DNA of 64,000 nucleotides, from contig CBFHQJ010000010.1 in the NCBI GenBank assembly GCA_965657795.1, forward strand, positions 9,942 through 73,941, written 5' to 3'. The notes below the pieces were generated by a model, which had not been told where the DNA came from, made no database searches, and was given only the letters and a program-made list of their open reading frames with translations. Positions 8,546 to 16,718 of this stretch are shown here, one piece after another. Each line of letters begins with the position of its first letter. Positions within the stretch are counted from its first letter, which is position 1. Position numbers and translations under genes: made by a program. This DNA comes from SW10 sp965657795 (GTDB lineage: Bacteria > Verrucomicrobiota > Verrucomicrobiia > Verrucomicrobiales > Akkermansiaceae).

Positions 8546-9285
8546 AGGATTTCGGACAAAGAGAGTTTTTGGAAAGTCTGGCTACGCCGTTTGGGGGCGG
8601 AGAGGTTTTTGATGATGTGCAGGATACGGTTTATTTTGTGAAGGACGACGGGGGGCGGTATGTCTTTGTGAACGAAACGCTGGTGAAGCGTTGCGGAGGA
8701 AAGTCGAAAGATGATCTTTTGGGGAAGACAGCGGCTGAAGTTTTCCCAGGGGCGTTGGGAGAGGATTTTGAGGGGCAGGACCGTGCGATCTTGTCGGGTG
8801 GTCCGGCGATCCGGAGTCAGTTGGAATTACACGTTTATCCGGATGGTCGGCAAGGTTGGTGCCTTACCTGGAAACGTCCGCTAAAGGGGTGCAATGGGAG
8901 TGTGAAGGGCTTGTCTGGAATTTCGCGGGATATTGACGGGGTGGCTTCGAGTCCTCGCGATCTGGAGTCGTTGGCTGGAGTCATGGACTATGTGAAGAGT
9001 CATTTGGATGAGCCCTTGCGGTTGAGTGATCTTGCTGAAGCTACGGGTTTGTCAATTTACCAGATCAATCAAAGGATGGAGGGGCTTCTCGGCCTGTCGC
9101 CCAAGCAATATGTGAGCCGTTGTCGAATCGATGCGGCCTGTCATTTGTTGGAAAATACCGATGAGAGTTTGGTCGGGATTTCGGTGGCTTGTGGCTTCAG
9201 TGATCAGAGTGCATTCACGAAACAGTTTGGCAGAATCGTGGGGATGACGCCGAAGGTCTATCGGGAGAACCAGAAGGAAAACTAG
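8542..9285 (+). CDS. PAS-domain AraC-family transcriptional regulator
   Basis: 247 residues from GTG 8542, overlapping the upstream stop by 4 nt. Residues about 18-130 form a PAS domain (D-T-V-Y-F-V-K-D-D, a Y-V-F-V-N-E strand, ending G-I-S-R-D-I-D). Residues about 145-245 are a two-helix-turn-helix AraC DNA-binding domain with V-A-C-G-F-S-D-Q-S-A-F-T-K-Q-F and G-M-T-P-K-V-Y-R. Position beside the divergent hydroxyproline operon makes it the obvious candidate regulator, with the PAS domain as ligand sensor. No operator could be assigned. Confidence 0.9.
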   Translation: MKDFGQREFLESLATPFGGGEVFDDVQDTVYFVKDDGGRYVFVNETLVKRCGGKSKDDLLGKTAAEVFPGALGEDFEGQDRAILSGGPAIRSQLELHVYPDGRQGWCLTWKRPLKGCNGSVKGLSGISRDIDGVASSPRDLESLAGVMDYVKSHLDEPLRLSDLAEATGLSIYQINQRMEGLLGLSPKQYVSRCRIDAACHLLENTDESLVGISVACGFSDQSAFTKQFGRIVGMTPKVYRENQKEN

Positions 9286-9290
9286 GAATC

Positions 9291-9968
9291 GTGTCTCAGG
9301 AAAAGTTGGAAGTCAGGCCATCCCAAAAACCCAGAGAGGTTTTGACGGCGGATGGGACGGTGCTGAAGGTTCCGGATGATTGGGATCTTTTGTTGCCGGG
9401 AGATGCGGCGTTAAGCCGGAGGATCAAGAAGGATGGCCCGACGTGGACGATGTATGAAATGAAGGGGCGGAAGAAATTTTCGCGGGGGATTTGGGCGCCG
9501 GCGGATCGGATTAATCTGCTTGAGCGGCAGCTAAAAAAGGAAAGAGAGGATCCGGCTTATGAAAAAAAGCTGGAGGCAGGAAGAATGAGAAGGGCCAGAG
9601 CGCAAGACGCTTATGCCAAAGAGTTTGAAACGGCTTTGGTTGGGTTTCTTGATTTTGCAGACGGGTATCAATCGCTTGCCGAAAAAATGGCGAAAGTGGT
9701 GGCGGCCCATGCCGTGCCGGTTGGAAGTGGAACGGTGGCGAGAACGAAGCGAATTCCGATTGAACGTCGGGCCGAGGTCGCGGTGATTGCCTGGATGCGC
9801 CATCAGACGACTGCCTATGATGATATGGTGATTCCTCGGCAGAAGGGAGCTCGCCGTGAGGTGCGAAGGATGTTGGCCAAGAGGTCAAGAGCGTTGCTGG
9901 ATCGCTATCGGAAGGAGAATAATAGGATCGCTTCGTGTCCGTTGATGATGGCCTTGGACAAAATTTGA
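9291..9968 (+). CDS. DUF2293-type basic protein
   Basis: 225 residues from GTG 9291, six bases after the regulator. The centre is charged and helical (about 80-120). The C-terminal part contains R-A-E-V-A-V-I-A-W-M-R-H-Q-T-T-A-Y-D and K-G-A-R-R-E-V-R-R-M-L-A-K-R-S, matching the DUF2293 pattern as I recall it. No function is known to me. The high Arg/Lys content could mean nucleic-acid binding, which is speculation. It converges on the sialidase gene with 8 nt between stops. Confidence 0.7.
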   Translation: MSQEKLEVRPSQKPREVLTADGTVLKVPDDWDLLLPGDAALSRRIKKDGPTWTMYEMKGRKKFSRGIWAPADRINLLERQLKKEREDPAYEKKLEAGRMRRARAQDAYAKEFETALVGFLDFADGYQSLAEKMAKVVAAHAVPVGSGTVARTKRIPIERRAEVAVIAWMRHQTTAYDDMVIPRQKGARREVRRMLAKRSRALLDRYRKENNRIASCPLMMALDKI

Positions 9969-9976
9969 AGTGCTAT

Positions 9977-11107
9977 TTAGCCCAGCTCCCAACGGGTTTG
10001 GCGGAGGACGGCGAAGCCGCTTTTGGCGAGTCTTTCATACCAAACGGTGAGGAGGGAGTTGTCCTCGAGTTCCACGGTGCTGGGGTAGCCGAGATCACCT
10101 GACGTTCCATCGTTGGAAATGGTGAGTGGCGACGACCACGATTTGCCGTGGTCCTCGCTGAGGCGGGCCTGATTTCCGAAAGGTTTACGCCGATGACCGT
10201 AGCTCATGAGGAGGCGGCCGTCGCGGAGACGAGTGAGGAATGAGGGAAGTCCCCAGACTCCGATTGGATGTGGGATGGACCAGGTTTTGCCCCCGTCGAC
10301 AGATTCGCTTTGCAGGGTTTCGCGGCTGTTCTCCTGGTTGTGGTTTCGAATGTGGACGATGAGGTGGCCATTGGCCGCTTCGATGGCATGGAGTTCGTGG
10401 TAGTCCTGATGTCGGTCGCCTGCGCGGGTTGGAATGGCCGCGAGCCATAGCCAGGATTTTCCATCATCGTGGGATTCGCAAATCCCGACTTCCTTACCTT
10501 CACTCCAAAGTCTTTTGCCGGCGTAGAGAAGCCGTCCGTCGGAAAGTTGAGTGGGGCCGTGGGGACTGTTGACGATGGTGGGGTAGCGTTCCGACCAGGT
10601 AATTCCGCCGTCGGTGGAGCGAATCATCCATTGCCCGAGTTCGTTTTTGCGCTGTGCTTCGGAGAGACGTGTGTGAGCGGCGAGCCAATGAGGTTTGTTG
10701 CCGTCTTTTGGCAGGCCAGGGACGTAGGCGAGGGAGGTGAAGGTTGTGACGAGGAGGGAGCCCTTTGCGGTTTCGAGAATTCCGGCGTCCCGGTCATCGA
10801 TGGGGCTGTCAAGAACTGTTCGCGGGTAGGTCCACGAGTCGCCGTTGTCATGGGATCTTTGGAGGTCGACCCGCCCGAAGGGGCAGACGTGTTGTTCGCG
10901 ACCGCCGGAGCAGACGACGAGGAGTTGTCCGTCCTTGCGACGGGTGATGGTGGGCCAACCGTGGTAGTGGTTTGGAACCTGGCTGATAACTTTTGTGTCG
11001 AGGATTTGAGCGACGGGAGCAGCCTGGAGAGTGAGATTAAACCCCAGCGAACCAGCGACTCCGGCGGAGGTGCTCGTTTTGAGGAAGCGTCGGCGCGAGT
11101 GATTCAT
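9977..11107 (-). CDS. Tat-exported sialidase-like (BNR/Asp-box) protein
   Basis: 376 residues. The N-terminus S-R-R-R-F-L-K-T is a twin-arginine signal followed by a hydrophobic stretch and A-A-P. Five Asp-box repeats are visible (S-H-D-N-G-D-S-W, S-T-D-G-G-I-T-W, S-H-D-D-G-K-S-W, S-V-D-G-G-K-T-W, S-E-D-H-G-K-S-W), so it is a six-bladed propeller of the sialidase superfamily. Many bacterial members are not proven sialidases. The divergent nag operon 99 nt away supports a role in releasing amino sugars or sialic acids. No Neu5Ac lyase or kinase is visible nearby. Confidence 0.85.
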   Translation of the reverse strand: MNHSRRRFLKTSTSAGVAGSLGFNLTLQAAPVAQILDTKVISQVPNHYHGWPTITRRKDGQLLVVCSGGREQHVCPFGRVDLQRSHDNGDSWTYPRTVLDSPIDDRDAGILETAKGSLLVTTFTSLAYVPGLPKDGNKPHWLAAHTRLSEAQRKNELGQWMIRSTDGGITWSERYPTIVNSPHGPTQLSDGRLLYAGKRLWSEGKEVGICESHDDGKSWLWLAAIPTRAGDRHQDYHELHAIEAANGHLIVHIRNHNQENSRETLQSESVDGGKTWSIPHPIGVWGLPSFLTRLRDGRLLMSYGHRRKPFGNQARLSEDHGKSWSSPLTISNDGTSGDLGYPSTVELEDNSLLTVWYERLAKSGFAVLRQTRWELG

Positions 11108-11206
11108 CGGAAGAGGATGTCCTTTGGGTGGGCGGGATGTCGACGGTAATCGCTTCGGAGAGCAATGAGATTGACCTGAGAGAGGGGAGATTCATCATGG
11201 AGATCC

Positions 11207-11959
11207 ATGAAGGTTCATAAGTTTGATTCGAAGGAAGCGATGGGGGCGGCGGCAGCTGCCGATGGAGCGGAAAAGATGAGGAAGGCCCAGGCTGAGCGGG
11301 GGGAGGTTAATATTATCGTGGCGACGGGAGCGTCGCAGTTTGAAATGTTGGAGGCCCTGACCAAGGAGGAGGGGATTGATTGGACTCAGGTGACGGTTTT
11401 TCATCTCGATGAATATGTGGGCCTGTCGATCGAGCATCCGGCGTCATTTCGGAAGTATTTAAAGGAGCGCTTTGAAGATCAGCTACCTGCCTCGGTGAAG
11501 GGCTTTCATTACATTAATGCGGAGGATAACCCTGAGGCAGAGTGCGAGCGGGTGGGGGCGCTGATTGCGGAGGCCCCCATCGATGTTGCTTTTGTGGGAA
11601 TTGGAGAGAACGGGCATTTGGCCTTCAACGATCCTCCGGCGGACTTCGCAACAGAGAAGCCATATCTCGTCGTGAATTTGGACGAGGCCTGTCGTCAACA
11701 GCAGTTTGGGGAAGGATGGTTTCCGACCTTCGATGCGGTTCCGGAAAAGGCGATCTCGATGTCGGTTCGACAGATAATGAAAAGTGGCTCGATCATTTGC
11801 ACCGTTCCTGATGAGCGAAAGGCGGAGGCGGTTCGTAACTCGGTGGAGGGAGAGGTTTCTCCGGAAGTGCCGGCCTCGATTTTGCAACAGCATGGTGATT
11901 GCGGGCTCTATCTCGACGGCCCGGGGGCAAGCTTGTTGGGTAAAGGAGGGGCATCGTGA
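11207..11959 (+). CDS. nagB: Glucosamine-6-phosphate deaminase
   Basis: 250 residues from ATG 11207. Family motifs include V-A-T-G-A-S-Q-F-E-M (phosphate loop), V-F-H-L-D-E-Y-V-G-L, V-G-I-G-E-N-G-H-L-A-F-N-D-P-P and S-M-S-V-R-Q-I-M. It converts glucosamine-6-phosphate to fructose-6-phosphate and ammonia in the cytoplasm. It is the first gene of a tightly overlapped four-gene operon; its TGA overlaps the GTG of the next gene. Length is close to the family norm. Confidence 0.93.
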   Translation: MKVHKFDSKEAMGAAAAADGAEKMRKAQAERGEVNIIVATGASQFEMLEALTKEEGIDWTQVTVFHLDEYVGLSIEHPASFRKYLKERFEDQLPASVKGFHYINAEDNPEAECERVGALIAEAPIDVAFVGIGENGHLAFNDPPADFATEKPYLVVNLDEACRQQQFGEGWFPTFDAVPEKAISMSVRQIMKSGSIICTVPDERKAEAVRNSVEGEVSPEVPASILQQHGDCGLYLDGPGASLLGKGGAS

Positions 11960-13098
11960 GTTCAATCGGAATTGGTTTGGTGGGAGCCGGCTGGATGGGC
12001 GCGACCTTGTTGCGTCGTTTCACCGAGCAGGAAGGAGTCGAAGTGGTCGGAGTTCATCAGCGGAGGCGTGACAAGGCTCTGGAGGTGATGAATGAGCTGG
12101 AGCTTGGTGAAGGTCTCTACTTTGATGATTTTGAGGAAATGTTGGCCGAGCCAGAACTGGATGCGGTTATTATTTGCAGCACGAATGAGGCTCATGGTCA
12201 TCAAGCGATCGCGGCGTTGGAGGCCGGGAAGCACGTCTTTTGTGAAAAGCCCTGCTCCACCCGCTACAATGAGTTCTTACGCCAGATTGAATTGGAGAAG
12301 GCCAATCCCGGACTGGTGACCTTTGTGGACTATCTCATGAATTTTGATGCGCTGGAAAATCGCATCAGGCGGATGACGTCCGACGGGGTGTTTGGAACGA
12401 TCACCCAGATTCAGGTAAATTATCGTCACCCCATCAATATTGCCGATGACAAGAAGTGGAAGCTCTCCGGGGATCGGATGGGAGATGCCATCGGGATGGG
12501 GATCATTCATTCGCTTTCGGTGATGCTAAACATCATGGCCGAGCAGGCGGCGACTCCGGTGAGAGTCTATGCGACGAGCTCCATGGTTCATCGTCGGGAC
12601 TTTGATATTCCGGGGCTTTGGAATTTGCAGATCGAGTTCAGTAACGGAGCAACGGGTTTTTGTTTTGGGAATGTCGATCAGGCAAATGGTTACGATGCCT
12701 ACCATCATATTCACGGGACAGAGGGAGGCTTGATTTTTGATTCCCTGTTGGACCGTCCCCAGAAGGTTCGGTTTTGGTCGGAGAAGACGACGGAAGGGAA
12801 GTGGATTTATCCCCTGGATTCCGGGCGATGTGAAGCGGAGGGAACGGAAGCGCATCAATGGCCCTCGGATACGAGCACGCCCGATAGCGGGGATGTCATG
12901 AAGCATCAAACGGGGGCTTGCGTGACACATTTCCTGGAGTGCATCCGGAAGGGTGAGCAATCGTATCTGAGTTTTGTGAACTCGGCGTCGGTGGCAGATT
13001 TGGGATGGGCGGCGCAGATTTCAGCAGCGGAAGGGGTGCCGGTTGACCTGCCCTTGGATGAAGAACGAGCGCGGGAATTTTTTAAGAATAAGGATTAG
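11956..13098 (+). CDS. Gfo/Idh/MocA-family oxidoreductase
   Basis: 380 residues from GTG 11956, coupled to nagB by a GTGA overlap. The N-terminal Rossmann fold has G-L-V-G-A-G-W-M-G; the signature H-V-F-C-E-K-P is at about residues 94-100. The C-terminal half is the usual alpha/beta dimerisation and substrate domain. Members oxidise or reduce sugars and cyclitols using NAD(P). Placement between nagB and nagA suggests an amino-sugar-derived substrate, perhaps an N-acetylhexosamine or sialic-acid derivative; this is inference only. Confidence 0.9.
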   Translation: MSSIGIGLVGAGWMGATLLRRFTEQEGVEVVGVHQRRRDKALEVMNELELGEGLYFDDFEEMLAEPELDAVIICSTNEAHGHQAIAALEAGKHVFCEKPCSTRYNEFLRQIELEKANPGLVTFVDYLMNFDALENRIRRMTSDGVFGTITQIQVNYRHPINIADDKKWKLSGDRMGDAIGMGIIHSLSVMLNIMAEQAATPVRVYATSSMVHRRDFDIPGLWNLQIEFSNGATGFCFGNVDQANGYDAYHHIHGTEGGLIFDSLLDRPQKVRFWSEKTTEGKWIYPLDSGRCEAEGTEAHQWPSDTSTPDSGDVMKHQTGACVTHFLECIRKGEQSYLSFVNSASVADLGWAAQISAAEGVPVDLPLDEERAREFFKNKD

Positions 13099-13100
13099 TG

Positions 13101-14015
13101 ATGGCGGCATTCGACTTGCAGGTAAACGGCTATGCGGGAGTCGATTTCAATGGCGACCTTTTACAAGAGGATGAACTTGGCAGAGTTTGTAAGGCTCTGG
13201 AGGAAGATGGCGTTGGTGGGATTCTCGCGACTTTCATCACCGATGATCTTGGAGTCATGTGTTCCCGCATGGAGCGCTTGGTTCAATTGCGAAATGAGAA
13301 TCCGGAATGGTGTGAGCTGATCCGGGGGATCCATATTGAGGGGCCGTTTTTAAACGAAACGCGAGGGTATATCGGAGCTCATCCGGTGGAGCATGCCAAG
13401 CGGGCTGATATTGAATCGATGGAACGACTTTTGGAGGCGGCAGGTGGGTTGACGAGAATTGTGACTCTGGCTCCGGAGCGGGATGAAGGATTTGTGCTGA
13501 CGCGTCTTTTGTCGGAGCAGGGAATCTGTGTTGCGGCGGGGCATTGCGATCCTTCGCTTGAGGAATTGAGGGGCGCGATTGGATCCGGTTTGAAGATGTT
13601 TACCCATCTGGGGAACGGATGTCCGATGGAGTTGAATCGACATGACAATATTATCCAGCGGGTGCTTTCGCTGAGGGAGGATTTGTGGATTAGCTTTATC
13701 CCGGATGGTGCGCATGTTCCCTTTACGACTTTGAAGAACTACCTTGATCTGGTTGGGTCTGATCGAGTCGTGATGGTGACGGATGCGATTGCCGCGGCGG
13801 GGATGGGTGCGGGCGATTATCACTTTTTGGGGAGGGACGTTAGGATCGGAGATGATTTGGTGGCTCGTTCTCCGGACGGGAGCCACCTGATTGGTTCAAC
13901 GATTACGATGCCAAGGGTGGCTGAGAATTTGAAAGAAGAACTGGGGTTTTCTGAATTTGAAGTCCGCAAAGTGATCGAAGAAAACCCAGGTAGAGTGATT
14001 GGCGAGACAAGATGA
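13101..14015 (+). CDS. nagA: N-acetylglucosamine-6-phosphate deacetylase
   Basis: 304 residues from ATG 13101 (a GTG lies directly before it). Motifs: F-D-L-Q-V-N-G-Y-A-G-V-D-F-N, G-I-H-I-E-G-P-F-L, A-G-H-C-D-P, T-H-L-G-N-G-C-P, and V-M-V-T-D-A-I-A-A-A-G-M with the catalytic Asp. It starts directly at the catalytic barrel and lacks the N-terminal part of the small beta-sandwich domain that brings most NagA proteins to about 380 residues. It supplies glucosamine-6-phosphate to NagB. The start follows the upstream TAG by 2 nt. Confidence 0.88.
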   Translation: MAAFDLQVNGYAGVDFNGDLLQEDELGRVCKALEEDGVGGILATFITDDLGVMCSRMERLVQLRNENPEWCELIRGIHIEGPFLNETRGYIGAHPVEHAKRADIESMERLLEAAGGLTRIVTLAPERDEGFVLTRLLSEQGICVAAGHCDPSLEELRGAIGSGLKMFTHLGNGCPMELNRHDNIIQRVLSLREDLWISFIPDGAHVPFTTLKNYLDLVGSDRVVMVTDAIAAAGMGAGDYHFLGRDVRIGDDLVARSPDGSHLIGSTITMPRVAENLKEELGFSEFEVRKVIEENPGRVIGETR

Positions 14016-15277
14016 TTGGACGAGTAAAAGAACTGATTGGGAAGATTGGCCCGACGATCATCGTGGCCGCGGTGGTGTTAGGGCCGGGAAGTATTCTGAC
14101 GAGTTCCCGGGTGGGCGCTGACTTTGGATTTTCGGCGTGGTTCGTCCTAGCTCTATCGACCCTCCTGATGATTGGGATGGTGACGCTGGCCGCACGATTG
14201 GGCGTGACTTACGAGCGCAGCTTGTGTGAGGAACTGGCGGCGCGTTTGGGTCGAGGTGCTTCTTTGTTTATTGGATTGGTTCTCTTTCTGGTGGTGGCCT
14301 TGTTTCAATCGAGCAACAACCTTGCCATTATTGCCGGCTTCGAGCCTTTGGTTGAGGATGTGGGCGATGGAGGATTGTTGGAGGGAACCGGAGCACGGGT
14401 CGCAGTCCTTTTGGTGATTAATCTCTTCGTGGCGTTCTGTCTCTTTCGGGTGCGGAGTTTGTATTCGCAGATCGAAAGACTGATGAAGATTTTGGTGCTG
14501 GTGATGATCTGCGCTTTCACTGGAAATCTTATCGTAGTGCTTTTCGGTGCGGTGGGTTCAGAGTCCGTTCCGAAAACGACAAGCGGGAACAGGGACTTGA
14601 TTCCGTTGTTGGGAATGATTGGGACGACCTTCTCGATCGGAGGTGCTTTTTATCAAGGCTATCTGGTTCGTGAGAAGGGATGGAAATTGCCGGACTGGAA
14701 GAGAGGGGTGGGAGATTCGATTTTTGGGATTTGTGTCCTGGGAGCGGTGACTTCTTTTATCCTGATTACCTCGGTGCTGACCTTTCATGGCCGGGCCGAT
14801 GCGGTTGAACTGAAGAGTGTGGGCGATGTCGCGAGGCAATTGGAGCCTTTGTTCGGCAAGGGTGCGAAGGTGATTTTTAGTTTTGGGATTATGGCGGGAG
14901 CCTTCAGTTCCTTTTTGGTGAATGCGGTGATTGGAGGAACGATCCTCTCGGATAGTTTGGGGAAGGGATGGCGGCTCTCCGATGCCATGCCAAGAATGCT
15001 GACCTGTTTGGGCCTTCTGATCGGGATGCTGGTGGCGGGGTGGTCGTTATCGGGCGCTTCCGGAACGGTGACCTTGATTACGATTGCGCAGGCTCTGACT
15101 GTTCTGGGACTGCCGATGTTGGCTGCCGCGCTCCTCTATCTCGGAACACGGAAAGAGCTGGTTGGGGAAAAGAAAGTTCCAAATTGGATTCTCGGGACGT
15201 GTTGGCTTGGGTTTATGGTAGCCTGTGTTCTTGCCGTGAAGACTGCACTGACGGTTTTGGGGAAAGTGTTTGGTTGA
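14012..15277 (+). CDS. Nramp-fold transporter lacking canonical metal-site motifs
   Basis: 421 residues with about 11 hydrophobic segments. The first carries L-G-P-G-S-I-L-T-S-S-R-V-G-A-D, recalling the Nramp TM1 G-P-G, but the D-P-G-N metal-binding motif is not present. The TM6 region has T-T-F-S-I-G-G-A-F-Y-Q-G-Y where metal transporters have M-P-H-N. The lack of both ligand motifs argues against divalent metal transport. It overlaps nagA by 4 nt as the last gene of the amino-sugar operon, so uptake of an amino sugar or related product is a reasonable inference. Confidence 0.75.
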   Translation: MIGRVKELIGKIGPTIIVAAVVLGPGSILTSSRVGADFGFSAWFVLALSTLLMIGMVTLAARLGVTYERSLCEELAARLGRGASLFIGLVLFLVVALFQSSNNLAIIAGFEPLVEDVGDGGLLEGTGARVAVLLVINLFVAFCLFRVRSLYSQIERLMKILVLVMICAFTGNLIVVLFGAVGSESVPKTTSGNRDLIPLLGMIGTTFSIGGAFYQGYLVREKGWKLPDWKRGVGDSIFGICVLGAVTSFILITSVLTFHGRADAVELKSVGDVARQLEPLFGKGAKVIFSFGIMAGAFSSFLVNAVIGGTILSDSLGKGWRLSDAMPRMLTCLGLLIGMLVAGWSLSGASGTVTLITIAQALTVLGLPMLAAALLYLGTRKELVGEKKVPNWILGTCWLGFMVACVLAVKTALTVLGKVFG

Positions 15278-15284
15278 AATTTGC

Positions 15285-15587
15285 TCAGTCTTCGCGTTTG
15301 CAGAGTTGGTAAAGACAGCAGATCCCGAATACACCTCCAATGATCAGGGCGGGGGTGCCGAACCCGTAACGTGGTCGGCGCATGGCGAAGTAAATGGCTC
15401 CGCCTACAAAGAAGAGGAGACCCAGAGCAGACATACAAAAAAGATGAAGGAATTCATCTTTTGCGCTGGGTGGATCGGCCAGTTTTTTCGGTTTCTGGAG
15501 CGGCCTGTGAAAGCGAAATTTTGAGGGAGGGCGCCCGGGCGGGGGAGGGGCGAATCCGGTGGGCGGGGGTGGCTTTTTACTGCTCAT
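15285..15587 (-). CDS. Small proline-rich membrane protein
   Basis: 100 residues from ATG 15587. The first 25 residues are rich in Pro (P-P-P-P-T-G-F-A-P-P-P-P). Two hydrophobic segments follow (about 53-68 and 76-92), ending in a charged K-R-E-D tail. It overlaps the 3' end of the dioxygenase gene by 11 nt, so it is probably co-transcribed. No known family is recognised. A longer open frame upstream is only an extension antisense-like through the dioxygenase. Confidence 0.65.
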   Translation of the reverse strand: MSSKKPPPPTGFAPPPPGRPPSKFRFHRPLQKPKKLADPPSAKDEFLHLFCMSALGLLFFVGGAIYFAMRRPRYGFGTPALIIGGVFGICCLYQLCKRED

Positions 15588-16254
15588 GCCAGGTGAGGCT
15601 TGGGTGAAGGGCGGTGTCGGGAGCAAACTCGAAGTGCAGCACGCGGCGGTGTCGGGGAGACTCTGATCGTGGAGAAGAATGGAGGATGAGTGGCGACATG
15701 AGGAGAAGATCGCCCGCCTGGCATTCACAGGCGATTGGATTCTTTTTCTCAAGAGCCGGAATTTCGGAGGAGGGGATTCTTCCAAAGCGATGACTTTCGG
15801 GAACCACTCGGAGTGCGCCATTGGAAATTGGGGTTTCGTCAAGGTGGATCCGAAAGGTGACCATTTTGGCGAGGAGATCGGCGGGTGGTTGAACGTGGGT
15901 GACTTTGTCTTTGACTGACCAAGGGCCATACCCCGGAACGTCCTGCTGTTCGGAAACAGCGATGGTGAGGTCTTGCTGCCAGGCGACGGGCCAATTTTGC
16001 CCCTTGGTTTTGTCGAATAAAATACTCCGAACAGGTTTCAATTTGCTATCCGGTAGAAGGCGATTTTTTACTTCAAGGGCGAGTTGATCAAAATGATCGG
16101 ATTTGACGCGGATGTTGCGAAGACAGATTTGGTCGTATTGTGTGGAGAGTCTGTCGATCTCAAAGCGAGCTGCCACGATTTCGTTTTCTTGGAGAAACCC
16201 GGGAATCACCAGGTATCCATCTCTGTGCCAGTTGGATGAGAGGGATGAGGTCAC
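15577..16254 (-). CDS. PhyH-family (phytanoyl-CoA dioxygenase-like) protein with altered metal ligand
   Basis: 225 residues from GTG 16254, which overlaps the DJ-1 stop as GTGA. It has D-G-Y-L-V-I-P-G-F-L at the start, G-P-W-S-V-K-D-K-V-T-H-V-Q-P-P in the centre, N-G-A-L-R-V-V-P-E-S-H and a distal L-H-S-S-P-R with the second His and the 2-oxoglutarate-binding Arg. The first ligand motif, normally W-H-Q-D, reads W-Q-Q-D (codons TGG CAG CAA GAC), so the first iron-binding His is Gln. It may be inactive or use another chemistry. It is third in a - strand series after the beta-galactosidase and DJ-1 genes. Confidence 0.85.
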   Translation of the reverse strand: MTSSLSSNWHRDGYLVIPGFLQENEIVAARFEIDRLSTQYDQICLRNIRVKSDHFDQLALEVKNRLLPDSKLKPVRSILFDKTKGQNWPVAWQQDLTIAVSEQQDVPGYGPWSVKDKVTHVQPPADLLAKMVTFRIHLDETPISNGALRVVPESHRFGRIPSSEIPALEKKNPIACECQAGDLLLMSPLILHSSPRSESPRHRRVLHFEFAPDTALHPSLTWHEQ

Positions 16255-16676
16255 GGGATGAGAGCTTCGAGCATCTTGATCCAAGGTCCAACATAGTGGC
16301 CGTTGTCGTGATAGGTTCGGCCTGAGACGAGGTTGCCATCGATGACGCAGGGTTCATGGACGTAGATTCCGCCGCAGACTTCGAGGTCGAATTGGCACTT
16401 TGGAACGGTGGCCATTCGGCGTCCTTTGACTCGGTCGGCGCGGGCGGGGATTTCGACTCCGTGGCAGACGCTGGCGATGGGTTTGTTGTTGTCAAAAAAC
16501 CACTGTGTGAGGCGAATGAGGTCGGGGTCTTCGCGGATGTATTCGGGCGCGCGACCGCCGGAGAAGAGGATACCAAGATAGTCCTCGGGGTCGACCTCGG
16601 AGAAGGCGAGGTCGGCCTTGAGTTGGTAGCCTTCCCACTCTTTGGTGATGGTCCAGCCGGGGCGGACTTCGTGCAT
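16251..16676 (-). CDS. DJ-1/PfpI family protein, N-terminally truncated
   Basis: 141 residues from ATG 16676. The core is clear: G-I-L-F-S-G-G-R-A-P-E-Y-I, V-C-H-G-V-E-I-P-A with the nucleophile-elbow Cys, and D-G-N-L-V-S-G-R-T-Y-H-D at the end. Family members are usually about 185 residues, with a first strand of the type K-I-L-x-I-x-G-D followed by a helix; that part is missing. In-frame stops occur just upstream of the ATG. Only about 60 bp separate it from the beta-galactosidase stop, and the space holds hairpin repeat copy d. It is probably a truncated, perhaps non-functional gene. Confidence 0.75.
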   Translation of the reverse strand: MHEVRPGWTITKEWEGYQLKADLAFSEVDPEDYLGILFSGGRAPEYIREDPDLIRLTQWFFDNNKPIASVCHGVEIPARADRVKGRRMATVPKCQFDLEVCGGIYVHEPCVIDGNLVSGRTYHDNGHYVGPWIKMLEALIP

Positions 16677-16718
16677 GAGATGTGAGATTTAAGATTTTGG
16701 TGAGGGAGGGCGGGAGTT

